This document shows, piece after piece, positions 16,424-25,285 of a DNA stretch of 64,000 bases (position 1 is its first letter; each line of letters begins with the position of its first letter). The position numbers and the translations under genes are program-made. A model generated the notes under the pieces. The model was given only the letters and a program-made list of their open reading frames with translations, was not told the origin of the DNA and made no database searches. Location: the NCBI RefSeq assembly GCF_013410655.1, contig NZ_JACCFP010000001.1, positions 4,177,501 to 4,241,500 of the forward strand, read 5' to 3'. This DNA comes from Nocardioides thalensis (GTDB lineage Bacteria; Actinomycetota; Actinomycetes; Propionibacteriales; Nocardioidaceae).

Positions 16424-17212
16424 TCATTCGCCGCCGAGCCAGTGCGCCGCGTCGCGCCGCGCCCGCTCGATGACGGCGTGGTCGTGGGTGTGCAGGGTGA
16501 TCGCGACGTCGCCCCGCGCGACCACGTGGTAGTCGGCGTCGGGTTCCTGGTCCATGCCGGGCTCGCCGGCGTCGGGCCCCCAGACGTCGAAGCGCCCCGG
16601 ACTCGACGGCCGAATGTGCAGCTCCCTCTGGTGCCGACGTCCGGGCCGCGAGGGGACCAGCCGACCGGCACCCTCGCCGGCAGGCACGTTGACGTTGAGC
16701 ACCGAACGCGCGGGCAGTGGACGGTCGACCAGTCGGCGCACCAGTTCCTGGACCACGCTGACCGCGCGGCCGAAGGACGGCGGAGGCGCGGCGGGCGAGA
16801 ACCAGGTGACGCCCGAGAACTGCTGCGACACGGCGAGGGCCTGCCGCCCCAGCAGCGCACCTTCGAGGGCCGCGCCGAAGGTGCCGGAGTAGTAACGGTC
16901 ATCGCCGAGGTTCGCCCCGTGATTGATGCCGGAGACGACGAGATCCACGGATCGAGCCACGTCGCTCAGCAGACCGACGCGCACGCAATCAAGCGGCGAG
17001 CCGGTGCACGTGTGGACGGGCGACGCCCCCACAGCGACGGTCAGCACCTCCACCGGACCGTTGATGCTCATGGCCCTAGAGCTCCCGCTGCGGTTGCGGT
17101 CCGGGACGACGCACACGACCTCGTCCACCACGCCGGCGAGCGCAAGCAGCCCGTCGCGCAGCGCGTACATCCCCTCTGACAGCCCGTCGTCATTGGTCAC
17201 CAGGACCTTCAC
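16424..17212 (-). CDS. surE: SurE-type 5'/3'-nucleotidase
   Basis: Predicted 262-aa metal-dependent phosphatase. The N-terminal VTNDDG carries the paired Asp metal ligands (residues 8-9), and VVSGINHGANLGDD carries the conserved Asn. It dephosphorylates nucleoside monophosphates or short polyphosphates. The GTG at 17212 has AGGAG 6 nt upstream. Its position between a GS-like ligase and an acyl-CoA dehydrogenase is unusual. It may act on a pathway phosphate, possibly made by the kinase-like protein at 31138-32136; that link is speculative. Confidence 0.88.
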   Translation of the reverse strand: MKVLVTNDDGLSEGMYALRDGLLALAGVVDEVVCVVPDRNRSGSSRAMSINGPVEVLTVAVGASPVHTCTGSPLDCVRVGLLSDVARSVDLVVSGINHGANLGDDRYYSGTFGAALEGALLGRQALAVSQQFSGVTWFSPAAPPPSFGRAVSVVQELVRRLVDRPLPARSVLNVNVPAGEGAGRLVPSRPGRRHQRELHIRPSSPGRFDVWGPDAGEPGMDQEPDADYHVVARGDVAITLHTHDHAVIERARRDAAHWLGGE

Positions 17213-17243
17213 GTTCTGCTCCTGCGCATCGTGGTCGGTACGG

Positions 17244-18611
17244 TCAGACAGACTCGAAGTAGCGACGTCGCTCCCACGCCGTGACCGCGTTCGGATCGGC
17301 ACCTTGCGTGTGGCACGCGTACCACTCCCAGCGACGGGTCCCCGCCCAGTAGCGGACGACCAGCTCACCCAGGAGGCCGCCAAGTTCCTCGTCGGCGCAG
17401 AGGGCGTCCGCTGCTTCGATCAGTCCGCTCGGCAGTGAGGGTTCGAAGTCCTCCGGTAGGCCCCAGGCCGACCCCGCGAACTCCGGCGGGAGAGGCCGAC
17501 GACCCCGCGCGCCGATCAGTCCGCCCGCCACGATCCCGGCAAGCATCAGGTAGGGGTTCGCATCGGCACCGGCCAGCCGGTGCTCAAGCCGGGCGCTCCG
17601 GTCGCCCGGGATCACGCGGAGGGCGACCGTCTTGTTCTGCCGCGCCCACAACGGCGCGGTCGGCGCGCCGTGCCCGGGCACCAGCCGTCGGAAGGAGTTG
17701 AGACCCGGCATCACCAGCGAGGTGAAGGCAGCCATCGTCGAGACCAGGCCGGCGATCCACAGGTCTAGGTGACGTCCGTCCTCCCGGTCAGCGAAGAGAT
17801 TGCGGTCGCCTTCCCAGAGGCTCAGGTGAACGTGGAGACCAGCGGGGGTGCGAGCGGTCGGCAGCGGCATGAAGGTCGCGGTGCGGCCGCAGCGCTCGGC
17901 GACCGAGATCATGGCGGCTCGAGCACGCACGAGGTCGTCCGCGGCCGCGAGCGGGTCCTGTGGGTGGAAGTTGACCTCCAGCTGGCCGAGACCGCCCTCG
18001 TTCACCCAGCCCGACCACGGCACCCCGATCCGGTCCAGCTCCTGGGTCACCGCCTCGGCGTAGTCGACGTACGACGCCGGCGGCCGTCCGTGGCACAAGC
18101 GCTTCTGGTGCGAGCCCAGGGGGGTGAGTCCGTCGTAGTCCCGCGCCCGCGCGACGTCGAAGGGCTCCTCGAAGACGGTGCCCTCCAGCTCGAAGGCGAC
18201 CCGGAGGCTCAACCCGGCGTCGCCGAGCTCGCCGAGCAGCCGCTGCAGAAGCGACCGGGGGCACACGGGGAGCGGCGCGTGGTGGTCGTCGTAGAGATCT
18301 GCCAACACAGCGGCCGAGCGAGCAACCGGGTCGAGCGAGACCAGCGTGCGGAGATCAGGACGGGCCCACACGTCGCGCAGCTCGCCAGCCCACGGACCGG
18401 GTTCGAACGTGAACGCGTAGTCGCCGCCGACGTTCTGGTGAAGCACGGTCGCCGGCAGTCCGATCCCTTCCGGAAGGACCGCCAGGAACTCGTCAACGGC
18501 GAGCCGCTTCCCGACGATGCTCCCCTGGAGCGTCAGGGCCTGGACCTGCACGGAGCGGATGTCGTGCTGCTGCAGCCAGGCCCGGGCGGCGTCGACCTCG
18601 GAGTCGCTCAT
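17244..18611 (-). CDS. Glutamine-synthetase-like gamma-glutamyl ligase (PuuA/IpuC-type)
   Basis: Predicted 455-aa member of the GS superfamily, similar in length to gamma-glutamylpolyamine synthetases. The catalytic Glu cluster is recognisable in VAFELEGTVFEE and NEGGLGQLEVNFHP, the ATP-site His in GLHVHLSLW, and the Arg motif in IPGDRSARLEHRLAGADANP. It lacks the adenylylation-loop Tyr context of housekeeping GlnA. Such ligases glutamylate an amine at ATP cost so that it can be oxidised safely. A PuuD-like hydrolase and an aldehyde dehydrogenase are divergent across a 110-bp region, which supports this role. Which amine is used is unknown. Confidence 0.82.
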   Translation of the reverse strand: MSDSEVDAARAWLQQHDIRSVQVQALTLQGSIVGKRLAVDEFLAVLPEGIGLPATVLHQNVGGDYAFTFEPGPWAGELRDVWARPDLRTLVSLDPVARSAAVLADLYDDHHAPLPVCPRSLLQRLLGELGDAGLSLRVAFELEGTVFEEPFDVARARDYDGLTPLGSHQKRLCHGRPPASYVDYAEAVTQELDRIGVPWSGWVNEGGLGQLEVNFHPQDPLAAADDLVRARAAMISVAERCGRTATFMPLPTARTPAGLHVHLSLWEGDRNLFADREDGRHLDLWIAGLVSTMAAFTSLVMPGLNSFRRLVPGHGAPTAPLWARQNKTVALRVIPGDRSARLEHRLAGADANPYLMLAGIVAGGLIGARGRRPLPPEFAGSAWGLPEDFEPSLPSGLIEAADALCADEELGGLLGELVVRYWAGTRRWEWYACHTQGADPNAVTAWERRRYFESV

Positions 18612-18629
18612 GGCGGCACTCTACACAAG

Positions 18630-18691
18630 ATCAACACGATCGTAAGCGTTGATTAGTGATAGATTGGCGCTCATGAGTGTTGATTCGCTTG
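18630..18691. promoter_or_regulatory. Divergent regulatory region with inverted repeat
   Basis: AT-rich patch between the GS-like gene and the PuuD-like gene. ATCAACAC (18630-18637) is matched by GTGTTGAT (18677-18684), and TAAGCGTTGATT (18643) faces GATTCGCTTG (18682-18691). The half-sites resemble the CAAGYRWTTYG motif seen elsewhere in this island. Confidence 0.4.
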
Positions 18692-18721
18692 CCGGTAGCG
18701 CCGGACAGTGTGAATAGTATC

Positions 18722-19438
18722 GTGCAGCAGCCATTGGTCGGGGTGTCCGGGCGCCGGCTCCCCTCCGCACGCGTCGCAGGCTTGGAGGAGCGATACCGGC
18801 TGACGGAGGTCGACGTCTTCTTCGCCGACTACTCGCGGGCGGTCGCAGACGCCGGAGGGCTCCCGGTCGAGCTGCCGTACGACGGCTCGAGCGCCGTGGT
18901 CGACCGACTGGACGCGCTCCTGCTCTCGGGCGGTCAGGACGTCGACCCCGAGCGCTGGGGAGGTCCGGCCGAAAGCGTCCGCGGGGAGGTGGACCCGGCC
19001 CGGGACGCACGCGAGCTCGACCTGCTCCGCGCCGCGCTGGCCCGCGGCATCCCGGTGCTCGCTGTCTGTCGCGGGATGCAGGTGCTCAACGTCGCGCTCG
19101 GCGGCACGTTGGTGCCCGACCTCGCGGGACCACTCGACCACCTTGCTTCCGGCCGGTCCACCGGGCACCGCCATCACGACGTCCACCTCGACGGCGAGTC
19201 TCTGGCTGCCGAGCTCTACGGAGCCCAGGTGACGGTGAACTCGCTCCACCACCAGGCCGTCGCTCGCGCTGGGCGTGGCCTCGTCGTCACCGGGCGCAGC
19301 TCCGACGGCGTCGCCGAAGTCATCGAAGCTCCGGGCCGTCCCGTGCTAGGCGTCCAGTGGCACCCCGAGTGGCTCCATCCCCGCGACCCGGCCTTCGACT
19401 GGCTGGTCGCCGCCGCGACACCGAGGAGTACGAAGTGA
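18722..19438 (+). CDS. Class I GATase: gamma-glutamyl-gamma-aminobutyrate hydrolase (PuuD-like)
   Basis: Predicted 238-aa glutamine-amidotransferase-like hydrolase. The nucleophile Cys116 lies in AVCRGMQVLN and the His-Glu pair in VQWHPEW. The family removes the gamma-glutamyl group at the end of the glutamylated-amine pathway. The GTG at 18722 gives the usual N-terminus (QQPLVGVSGR); earlier GTGs at 18677 and 18710 are possible. No strong Shine-Dalgarno site is seen. Its stop overlaps the aldehyde dehydrogenase start (GTGA), so the two are coupled. Confidence 0.85.
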   Translation: MQQPLVGVSGRRLPSARVAGLEERYRLTEVDVFFADYSRAVADAGGLPVELPYDGSSAVVDRLDALLLSGGQDVDPERWGGPAESVRGEVDPARDARELDLLRAALARGIPVLAVCRGMQVLNVALGGTLVPDLAGPLDHLASGRSTGHRHHDVHLDGESLAAELYGAQVTVNSLHHQAVARAGRGLVVTGRSSDGVAEVIEAPGRPVLGVQWHPEWLHPRDPAFDWLVAAATPRSTK

Positions 19439-20925
19439 ACCAGACCGACCTGCGCCAGTCCTGGATCGACCGCGCCGCCTCCTTCGTCCCGCCGAGCGGG
19501 ATGTGGGTGGACGGCCGACAGCTCACGGACTCCCCTGCTCCCAGCATCTCGGTCGTCTCCCCCCGGGACGGGAGCGTCCTGGCGACGATGCCGTCGGCGG
19601 ACGAGGCCATCGTCGAGCGCGCGGTCGCTGCCGCCCGCAGATCCTTCGAACGTGGGCACTGGTCCGGGATCAGCGCCTCGGAGCGGGGAGGGGTTCTCCG
19701 GCGCTGGGCGGACCTGGTCGCCGCCCGCCGCGAGGAGCTGGCGCTCGCGATCAGTCTCGAGATGGGCAAGCCGGTCAGCGACGCGCTCCTGGTCGAGGTC
19801 AGGGCGGCCGAGCGCACGCTTCGCTGGTACGGCGAGGCCGCCGACAAGCTGCAGGACGAGGCACCCCGCGGGCTCACTGATGCCCTTGCGCTCGTGACGC
19901 GGGAGCCCGTCGGTGTCGTCGGCGCCATCACACCGTGGAACATGCCCGTCACGATCACCAGCTGGAAGCTCGCCGCCGCCCTCGCGGCCGGCAACAGCGT
20001 CGTCGTCAAGCCCTCCGAGCTGAGCCCCCTGTCGGTGCTCCTCCTGACCCGCTGGGGCTGCGAGGCGGGAGTGCCGGATCAGGTGCTCCAGGTCATCCTC
20101 GGCGCAGGAGACGTCGCCGGGGCGGCGCTGGCCCGCAGCCGGGGTGTCGACAGCCTGACGTTCACCGGCTCGACACGGGTCGGCAGGCTGCTCCAGCGCT
20201 ACGCCGGCGAGTCCAACCTCAAGCCGGTCTGGCTCGAGCTGGGCGGCAAAACCCCGTTCGTCGTGCTCGCGGATGCCGATCTCGAGGCCGCCGCCGACGC
20301 CCTGGCCTGGGGCATCACCTTCAATGCCGGCCAGCTTTGCACGGCGGCGTCACGCGCGATCGTGCACCGGGCGGTGTACGCCGACTTCCGCGACCTCGTC
20401 GTCCAGCGCGTGTCGGCCCGCCGGGTCGGTGATCCGCTCGACCCGACCACCGAGATCGGCCCGTTGGTGAGCGAGCACCGTCGGGAGGATGTCCTGCGCC
20501 GCGTCCGGTCGGCGGTCGCGGCGGGGGCCGTCCTGCGCTCTGGGAGCGAGAGTCCCCGGCCCGGTGCCGGCTGGTACGTCGATCCGTCCGTGCTCGTCGA
20601 CGTCGATCCCGCTTCGCCGCTCGCGCAGGAGGAAGTGTTCGGGCCGGTGCTCGCCATGATCCCGGCCGACGACGCTGACCACGCCGTCGCTCTGGCGAAC
20701 GACTCGGCCTACGGACTGGGGGCTGCCGTGTGGACCCGCGACCTCACCGCCGCCCACCGACTGGCCCGCCGCGTGCGCGCAGGGACGGTCTGGGTGAACT
20801 GCTTCGAGGAGGGCGACCTCTCCGTCCCCTTCGGGGGACGCGGCCTCTCCGGACACGGGGTGGACAAGAGCCTCCATGCCCTGGACAAGTTCACTGCCCT
20901 CAAGACCACCTGGATCGCGCTCTAG
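19435..20925 (+). CDS. NAD(P)-dependent aldehyde dehydrogenase
   Basis: Predicted 496-aa enzyme of the ALDH superfamily, close to PuuC/betaine-aldehyde types. The catalytic Glu268 is in LELGGKTP and nucleophile Cys302 in GQLCTAASR; the cofactor motif FTGSTRVG precedes them. It oxidises an aldehyde to the acid, here probably the gamma-glutamyl-amino aldehyde made by an oxidase. The GTG at 19435 has GAGGAG 6 nt upstream and overlaps the PuuD-like stop by 4 bp. It converges on the E3 gene with an 8-bp gap. Confidence 0.94.
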   Translation: MNQTDLRQSWIDRAASFVPPSGMWVDGRQLTDSPAPSISVVSPRDGSVLATMPSADEAIVERAVAAARRSFERGHWSGISASERGGVLRRWADLVAARREELALAISLEMGKPVSDALLVEVRAAERTLRWYGEAADKLQDEAPRGLTDALALVTREPVGVVGAITPWNMPVTITSWKLAAALAAGNSVVVKPSELSPLSVLLLTRWGCEAGVPDQVLQVILGAGDVAGAALARSRGVDSLTFTGSTRVGRLLQRYAGESNLKPVWLELGGKTPFVVLADADLEAAADALAWGITFNAGQLCTAASRAIVHRAVYADFRDLVVQRVSARRVGDPLDPTTEIGPLVSEHRREDVLRRVRSAVAAGAVLRSGSESPRPGAGWYVDPSVLVDVDPASPLAQEEVFGPVLAMIPADDADHAVALANDSAYGLGAAVWTRDLTAAHRLARRVRAGTVWVNCFEEGDLSVPFGGRGLSGHGVDKSLHALDKFTALKTTWIAL

Positions 20926-20933
20926 GCGCGAGG

Positions 20934-22325
20934 TCAGGAGTGCGCGTGCAACGGGCGGCCGGCGAGCACCATGGCCGCTTCACCCAGTGCCTCGCTCTGG
21001 GTCGGATGGGCGTGGGGTAGCACGGCGACGTCCGCCGCGTGCGACTCCCACGCGACCATGAGGAGCGCAGCGCCGGCTTGCTCGCTCACCCGGTCGCCGA
21101 CCAGGTGCACCCCGGCGATCTGGCCGTCTGGACGAGTCACGATCACTGCGTGCCCGGACGTGCCGAGGATGAGGCTGCGGCCGTTTCCTGCAAGGTCGTA
21201 GGTCGTGGCCGTCGCACTGCCGTGCGCCGTACGGGTCTCGTCCTCGGTGAGCCCGACGGACACGACCTCAGGACTCCCGTAGGTCACCCGCGGGACGAGC
21301 GCGTCGTCGACCGGCATCGGCGCCAGACCCGCAATCTCCTCGGCGACGAAGACGCCGTGCGCAAAGCCACGGTGCGCCAGTTGGGGGCCGACCACCAGAT
21401 CACCGCCGGCGAAGACGCCGGGCGCCGACGTGGCGAGTCGCTCGTCGGTCGCGACGTGTCCGCTGTCGAGGAGACGCACCCCTGCCTCCGCGAGCCCCAA
21501 GGCGGACGTCCGCGGCCGGCGGCCGACGGCGACCAGCACGACGTCGGCGTCGAGCGTCGTGTCGTCGCCGAGTGACACGACGGCACTCGTCGGACTCGCC
21601 TCGACGCCGGTGACGGCCACGCCGGTCCGCACGACCATCCCCCGCCGGCGAAAGGCGCGGCGGACGGCCGCGCCCAATGCGGCGTCGGTGTCGGGAAGCA
21701 CGCGTTCACGTGCCTCGACGACGGTCACGTCGGCGCCGAGGGACCGCCATGCGGACCCGATCTCCAGCCCGATGACGTTGCCTCCGACGATGACGGCACG
21801 CCCGGGAACCTCCGGCAGCTCGAGCGCGCCGTCGCTGGTGACGATTCGATCCCCGAGCGTGACCCCGGCGGGCACGATCGGCTCCGCGCCGGTCGCGATC
21901 AACACGTTGCCCGCGGTGATCGTCCGGTCGCCGACACCCACCGCGCCCGGAGCGACCAGTTTGCCTCGCCCGGGCACGACGACGGCGCCCGACGCGGCGA
22001 TGAGGGCCTGCAGTCCCCGGTGCAGGCGTCCGACCACGCGCTCGCGGTGCGCGCGTAGCGCCGAGCCGTCGACACCACCGACGCCATCGACGGTGGCGAC
22101 CAGCCCGAGCGCGGCGGCCTCCCGCACCTGGTCGGCGACCTCCGCGACATGGAGAAGCGACTTCGTCGGGATGCATCCGCGATGAAGGCAGGTGCCGCCG
22201 AGGAGATCCTCCTCGACCAAGACGACCTCCAGCCCCAGCTGACGGCCGCGGAGGGCGGCGGCGTAGCCGGCGCTACCGCCGCCCAGCACGACGAGGTCGG
22301 CCCGCTCCGGAACCAGCTCAGCCAC
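20934..22325 (-). CDS. lpdA: Dihydrolipoyl dehydrogenase (E3)
   Basis: Predicted 463-aa flavoprotein that reoxidises dihydrolipoamide on the E2 of a 2-oxoacid dehydrogenase complex. The FAD site GGGSAG is at residues 15-20, the redox disulfide GGTCLHRGC uses Cys46 and Cys51, and the C-terminal active-site base is in HAHPTQSEAL. The GTG start at 22325 overlaps the upstream gene by 8 bp. With the E1 and E2 genes a few kb away on the same strand it supplies a private complex; the cell's general E3 is probably elsewhere. Confidence 0.93.
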   Translation of the reverse strand: MAELVPERADLVVLGGGSAGYAAALRGRQLGLEVVLVEEDLLGGTCLHRGCIPTKSLLHVAEVADQVREAAALGLVATVDGVGGVDGSALRAHRERVVGRLHRGLQALIAASGAVVVPGRGKLVAPGAVGVGDRTITAGNVLIATGAEPIVPAGVTLGDRIVTSDGALELPEVPGRAVIVGGNVIGLEIGSAWRSLGADVTVVEARERVLPDTDAALGAAVRRAFRRRGMVVRTGVAVTGVEASPTSAVVSLGDDTTLDADVVLVAVGRRPRTSALGLAEAGVRLLDSGHVATDERLATSAPGVFAGGDLVVGPQLAHRGFAHGVFVAEEIAGLAPMPVDDALVPRVTYGSPEVVSVGLTEDETRTAHGSATATTYDLAGNGRSLILGTSGHAVIVTRPDGQIAGVHLVGDRVSEQAGAALLMVAWESHAADVAVLPHAHPTQSEALGEAAMVLAGRPLHAHS

Positions 22326-22971
22326 GATCGACCCGGCCCACCACGTTGACGCCCGGCAGCGCCGCGGTGCCGAGCACCCAGCTCAACCCGACTCCTTGCA
22401 GCACGCTGAGATGGGCAAGCGATCCCCGCGCAGTGAGGTCGACGTCACCCAGCACCGAGAGCAGCAGCGGCAGGTCGCCCCGCGCGTAGCCGTGCAGCGC
22501 GACCTCCGAGCCGGTCACCTCTACCTCTGGCTCCCCCTCGCCCAGGACGAGCTCCGACCCGTCGTCGGTGCACCGGAAACGGACGGCGGCAGGCAGGCCG
22601 GGCGCCTTCTGGCCGCGGGACCACACGTCGCTCAACCGGTCAGCCCACGCTCGCTCCGGGCCCGCGAGCAACGTCGCCAGCCGGTCGGCCGTCGCGGTCG
22701 TCGACGTCTCCAGGGCCCGGACGGTCCCGTCGCCCTCCCAGACGAAGGTCGGAGCCTCGTGCCGATCCGCGGATCGCACCCGCACGACGCGCTCGCCCGA
22801 TTCCACGACGCAGGCCTCGGTGGGGGCGGACCCGAGGGTCACCTGGCCCGGCAGCTCATCGATGAGGGATGCGAGGTCATCGCTACCGATCGAGTCCGCC
22901 AGCCGCACGGCGACCCTGCGGACCAACGGCGCGGCATAGGCGCTCACCTCGATCTCGCGGCGCGCAGTCAC
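22318..22971 (-). CDS. Uncharacterised protein, possibly SCP2/MDMPI-like
   Basis: Predicted 217-aa soluble protein. I do not firmly recognise it. The C-terminal half (VRFRCTDDGSELVLGEGEP, then SEVALHGYARGDLPLLLSVL) resembles the SCP2-like C-terminal domain of mycothiol-dependent maleylpyruvate isomerase relatives. The N-terminal half lacks the DinB-type His triad. It overlaps lpdA by 8 bp and so is part of that transcript. Two copies of CAAGYRWTTYG lie 33 and 64 bp upstream of its GTG. Confidence 0.55.
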   Translation of the reverse strand: MTARREIEVSAYAAPLVRRVAVRLADSIGSDDLASLIDELPGQVTLGSAPTEACVVESGERVVRVRSADRHEAPTFVWEGDGTVRALETSTTATADRLATLLAGPERAWADRLSDVWSRGQKAPGLPAAVRFRCTDDGSELVLGEGEPEVEVTGSEVALHGYARGDLPLLLSVLGDVDLTARGSLAHLSVLQGVGLSWVLGTAALPGVNVVGRVDRG

Positions 22972-23003
22972 GTCGCGACTCTATCCCGGATGCACCGGCA
23001 CGA

Positions 23004-23045
23004 CAAGTGATTCGTCGGTAGTAGAGGCAGGTAGCAAGCGTTTCG
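23004..23045 (+). promoter_or_regulatory. Two CAAGYRWTTYG sites, 31 bp apart
   Basis: CAAGTGATTCG at 23004-23014 and CAAGCGTTTCG at 23035-23045, upstream of the SCP2-like/lpdA pair. The 31-bp spacing is about three helical turns, so both sites face the same side of the DNA. Similar sites precede the epoxide hydrolase and cupin genes. Confidence 0.45.
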
Positions 23046-23062
23046 TAATCAGAAGGGCGAAC

Positions 23063-24025
23063 TCAATTAAGATTGAGATCGCTGAGGCGGGGGTACGCCT
23101 CCTTGCGGATGGCGAGATGAGCGAAGGTCTCCACTGCCGCGACCCCCCCGACCTGGCGTACCTGGTCGTACGCCTCCACCGCCGCGTCGTCGGACGGCGC
23201 CCGGAGGGTGCCCACGACGTCCCAGCGTCCTGCCGTCAGCGCCACCAGCTCGGTACTGGGGAGGGAGGCCACCGTTTGCGCCACCTGCCGCGCGGGCCCC
23301 CCGACCTTGAGCCCGAACCCGCACAGCTCGCCGATGCCGAGCGCGATCGGATCGACGACGGCGAGCACGCGGATCGCGCCCGCGGCGAGCAGGGCGTGCA
23401 CGCGAGCGCGGGTACCGGCCTGGGACAGCCCCGTCGCGGCGGCCAGGTGGGCGTACGACGCCCGACCGTCCTGCTCGAGCTCGCGCAGCAGCACGTGGTC
23501 GATCTCGTCCAAGGACCCGTTGAGGCGCAGCTCCGTGTGCGGCGCCTGGGTCGCGCTCTTCACCCGGTCAAGGTGCTTGAAGGGCTCGACCGAGGTCACC
23601 CCGGGCAAGGCGAGCATCCTGTCGAGCACGCCGACCAGGTCCCGGTTGGTACGACAGCTCACGTCCGCGAGGACGTCGTACCGCCCGGCGGTCACGACCA
23701 CGAAGGTCGTCTCGGCGAAGCCGGCCAGGTGTCCGGCGCAGTCCTCGATCCCCCCGTCGACCTTGAGCCCCACCGTTGCCGAGCAGTCGATCCCAAGGAT
23801 CTCCGGATGCACGACTCCCAGGGTGCGAACGACCCCCGTCTCATGCAGCCGCTGCACGCGCACCCGGACCGCCGCCGCCGAGAGCCCCGTGCCCTCGGCG
23901 TACTGGACGTAGGTGCCGCGAGCGTCGTCCTGCAGATGGGAGATGAGCCGGGCGTCGATCTTGTCGAGGGCGGGCCACCCGGCCGACGGGCCGGCCGCGG
24001 ATCCAGCAGAGGGCACCAAGGACAC
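23063..24025 (-). CDS. Tandem-duplicated Lrp/AsnC-family regulator
   Basis: Predicted 320-aa protein, twice the usual Lrp length. Two modules follow each other. The first has an HTH at about 20-70 (LDKIDARLISHLQDDARGTY) and a RAM/effector domain. The second starts near 172 with LDEIDHVLLRELEQDGRASY and has its own HTH and RAM domain. Lrp proteins sense amino acids or related acids and often control adjacent catabolic genes. It lies inside the amine/2-oxoacid island, directly downstream of the E2 gene, and is the best local candidate to read the CAAGYRWTTYG sites. Confidence 0.88.
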   Translation of the reverse strand: MSLVPSAGSAAGPSAGWPALDKIDARLISHLQDDARGTYVQYAEGTGLSAAAVRVRVQRLHETGVVRTLGVVHPEILGIDCSATVGLKVDGGIEDCAGHLAGFAETTFVVVTAGRYDVLADVSCRTNRDLVGVLDRMLALPGVTSVEPFKHLDRVKSATQAPHTELRLNGSLDEIDHVLLRELEQDGRASYAHLAAATGLSQAGTRARVHALLAAGAIRVLAVVDPIALGIGELCGFGLKVGGPARQVAQTVASLPSTELVALTAGRWDVVGTLRAPSDDAAVEAYDQVRQVGGVAAVETFAHLAIRKEAYPRLSDLNLN

Positions 24026-24057
24026 GCGTCACCATACCGAAATCGCGACAGCTCCGG

Positions 24058-25284
24058 TCACAGCAGGAGGGTCAGCGGGTCCTCGAGGCGCATCCGGAGC
24101 GCCCCCACGAACCGGCGTACCGCCGCCCCGTCGATGACACGGTGGTCGCACGACACGTCGACTGGCAGGCGGACGCCGGCGACGACAGCGCCGTCGCGCA
24201 CCACAGGGCGCTCCTCGGCACGCCCGAGCGACACGATCGCGGTGGTGCCTGGCGGGACGATCGGCACCACGGACGCGCTGCCACCACCGGCAGCGCCGAT
24301 GTTCGACAGGGTGATGCTGCCCCCGTCGAGCTCCGCCGGGGTCAAGGAGCGGTCGCGCGCCCGGGTGACCAGGTCGGTGATCCGCTCGGTGAGCGCAGCG
24401 GCCCCGAGCCGCTCGGCCCCCCGCAGGACCGGGGTCACCAGGCCTGCGGGGGTGTCGACCGCGACCGCCACGTCGAAGCTCGCGTGGAGAACCAGGTCAT
24501 CCCCGTCGAGCGTCGCGTTGAACTCGGGGAACTCCGGGAGGACACGCGTCAACGCCATGACGGCCAGCACTTCCAACGGCACGGGTCCGCCCATCGCGCG
24601 CGCGAGGGCGGATCGCGCCGCGAGCAGTGCCTCCGCGTCGACGTGGTCGTGCGAGGTGATGTGCGGTATCTCCCGCCAGGCGCGGCTCATCCGCTCCGCG
24701 ATGGTGCGCCGGGTGACCGACAACCGGCGTCGCTCGGCGGCGAGGACCTCGGGCGCGACGGGGGCCTCTGCCGTCCGGCGGGCGACTTCGCGCTCGACGT
24801 CCGCCCTGGTGACGACACCGCCCCTGCCGGTGCCCGTGACGGCTGTCAGCGCCAGCCCGTGCTGGCGGGCGACCCTGCGGGCGAGCGGGAACGCCCGCAC
24901 CTCGCTGCCAGGGTCGATGTCCCGACCCGCGGTCGTCTGAGCACCGGAGGGGACCACGGTTCGGCTGCTGCTCGCGGGCACGTCCGCGGCACCGGACCCC
25001 GCCACCGGATCCGAGGGGACGGGAGTATCGATCTCGGCTCGCGAATCGGTCTGGAGGGTCACCAGGACCGCACCCACGGCCAGCACCGTGCCCGGGGCGC
25101 CCGCGAGTCCGGACACCACACCGTCGAACGGCGCAGGGACGCTGATCACGGACTTGGCGGTCTCGACATCGACCATGTCGTCCCCCTCGCTCACCCGGTC
25201 CCCGACGGCGACGTGCCACTCGAGCACCTCGGCCTCGACCAGGCCGGAGCCGAGGTCGGGCAGCAGGAACTCCCGCAGAGCCAC
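24058..25284 (-). CDS. Dihydrolipoamide acyltransferase (E2) of a 2-oxoacid dehydrogenase complex
   Basis: Predicted 408-aa protein. It has one lipoyl domain (residues 1-78, with Lys44 in ETAKSVISVP), a Ser/Thr/Pro linker, a peripheral-subunit-binding domain near 125-165 (FPLARRVARQHGL), and the catalytic domain ending in CDHRVIDGA with the active-site His and Asp. It transfers the acyl group from E1 to CoA. The GTG at 25284 starts 1 bp after the E1 stop with GAGAGGCGG upstream. Substrate class (branched-chain versus other 2-oxoacid) is not resolved. Confidence 0.93.
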   Translation of the reverse strand: MALREFLLPDLGSGLVEAEVLEWHVAVGDRVSEGDDMVDVETAKSVISVPAPFDGVVSGLAGAPGTVLAVGAVLVTLQTDSRAEIDTPVPSDPVAGSGAADVPASSSRTVVPSGAQTTAGRDIDPGSEVRAFPLARRVARQHGLALTAVTGTGRGGVVTRADVEREVARRTAEAPVAPEVLAAERRRLSVTRRTIAERMSRAWREIPHITSHDHVDAEALLAARSALARAMGGPVPLEVLAVMALTRVLPEFPEFNATLDGDDLVLHASFDVAVAVDTPAGLVTPVLRGAERLGAAALTERITDLVTRARDRSLTPAELDGGSITLSNIGAAGGGSASVVPIVPPGTTAIVSLGRAEERPVVRDGAVVAGVRLPVDVSCDHRVIDGAAVRRFVGALRMRLEDPLTLLL

Positions 25285-25285
25285 G

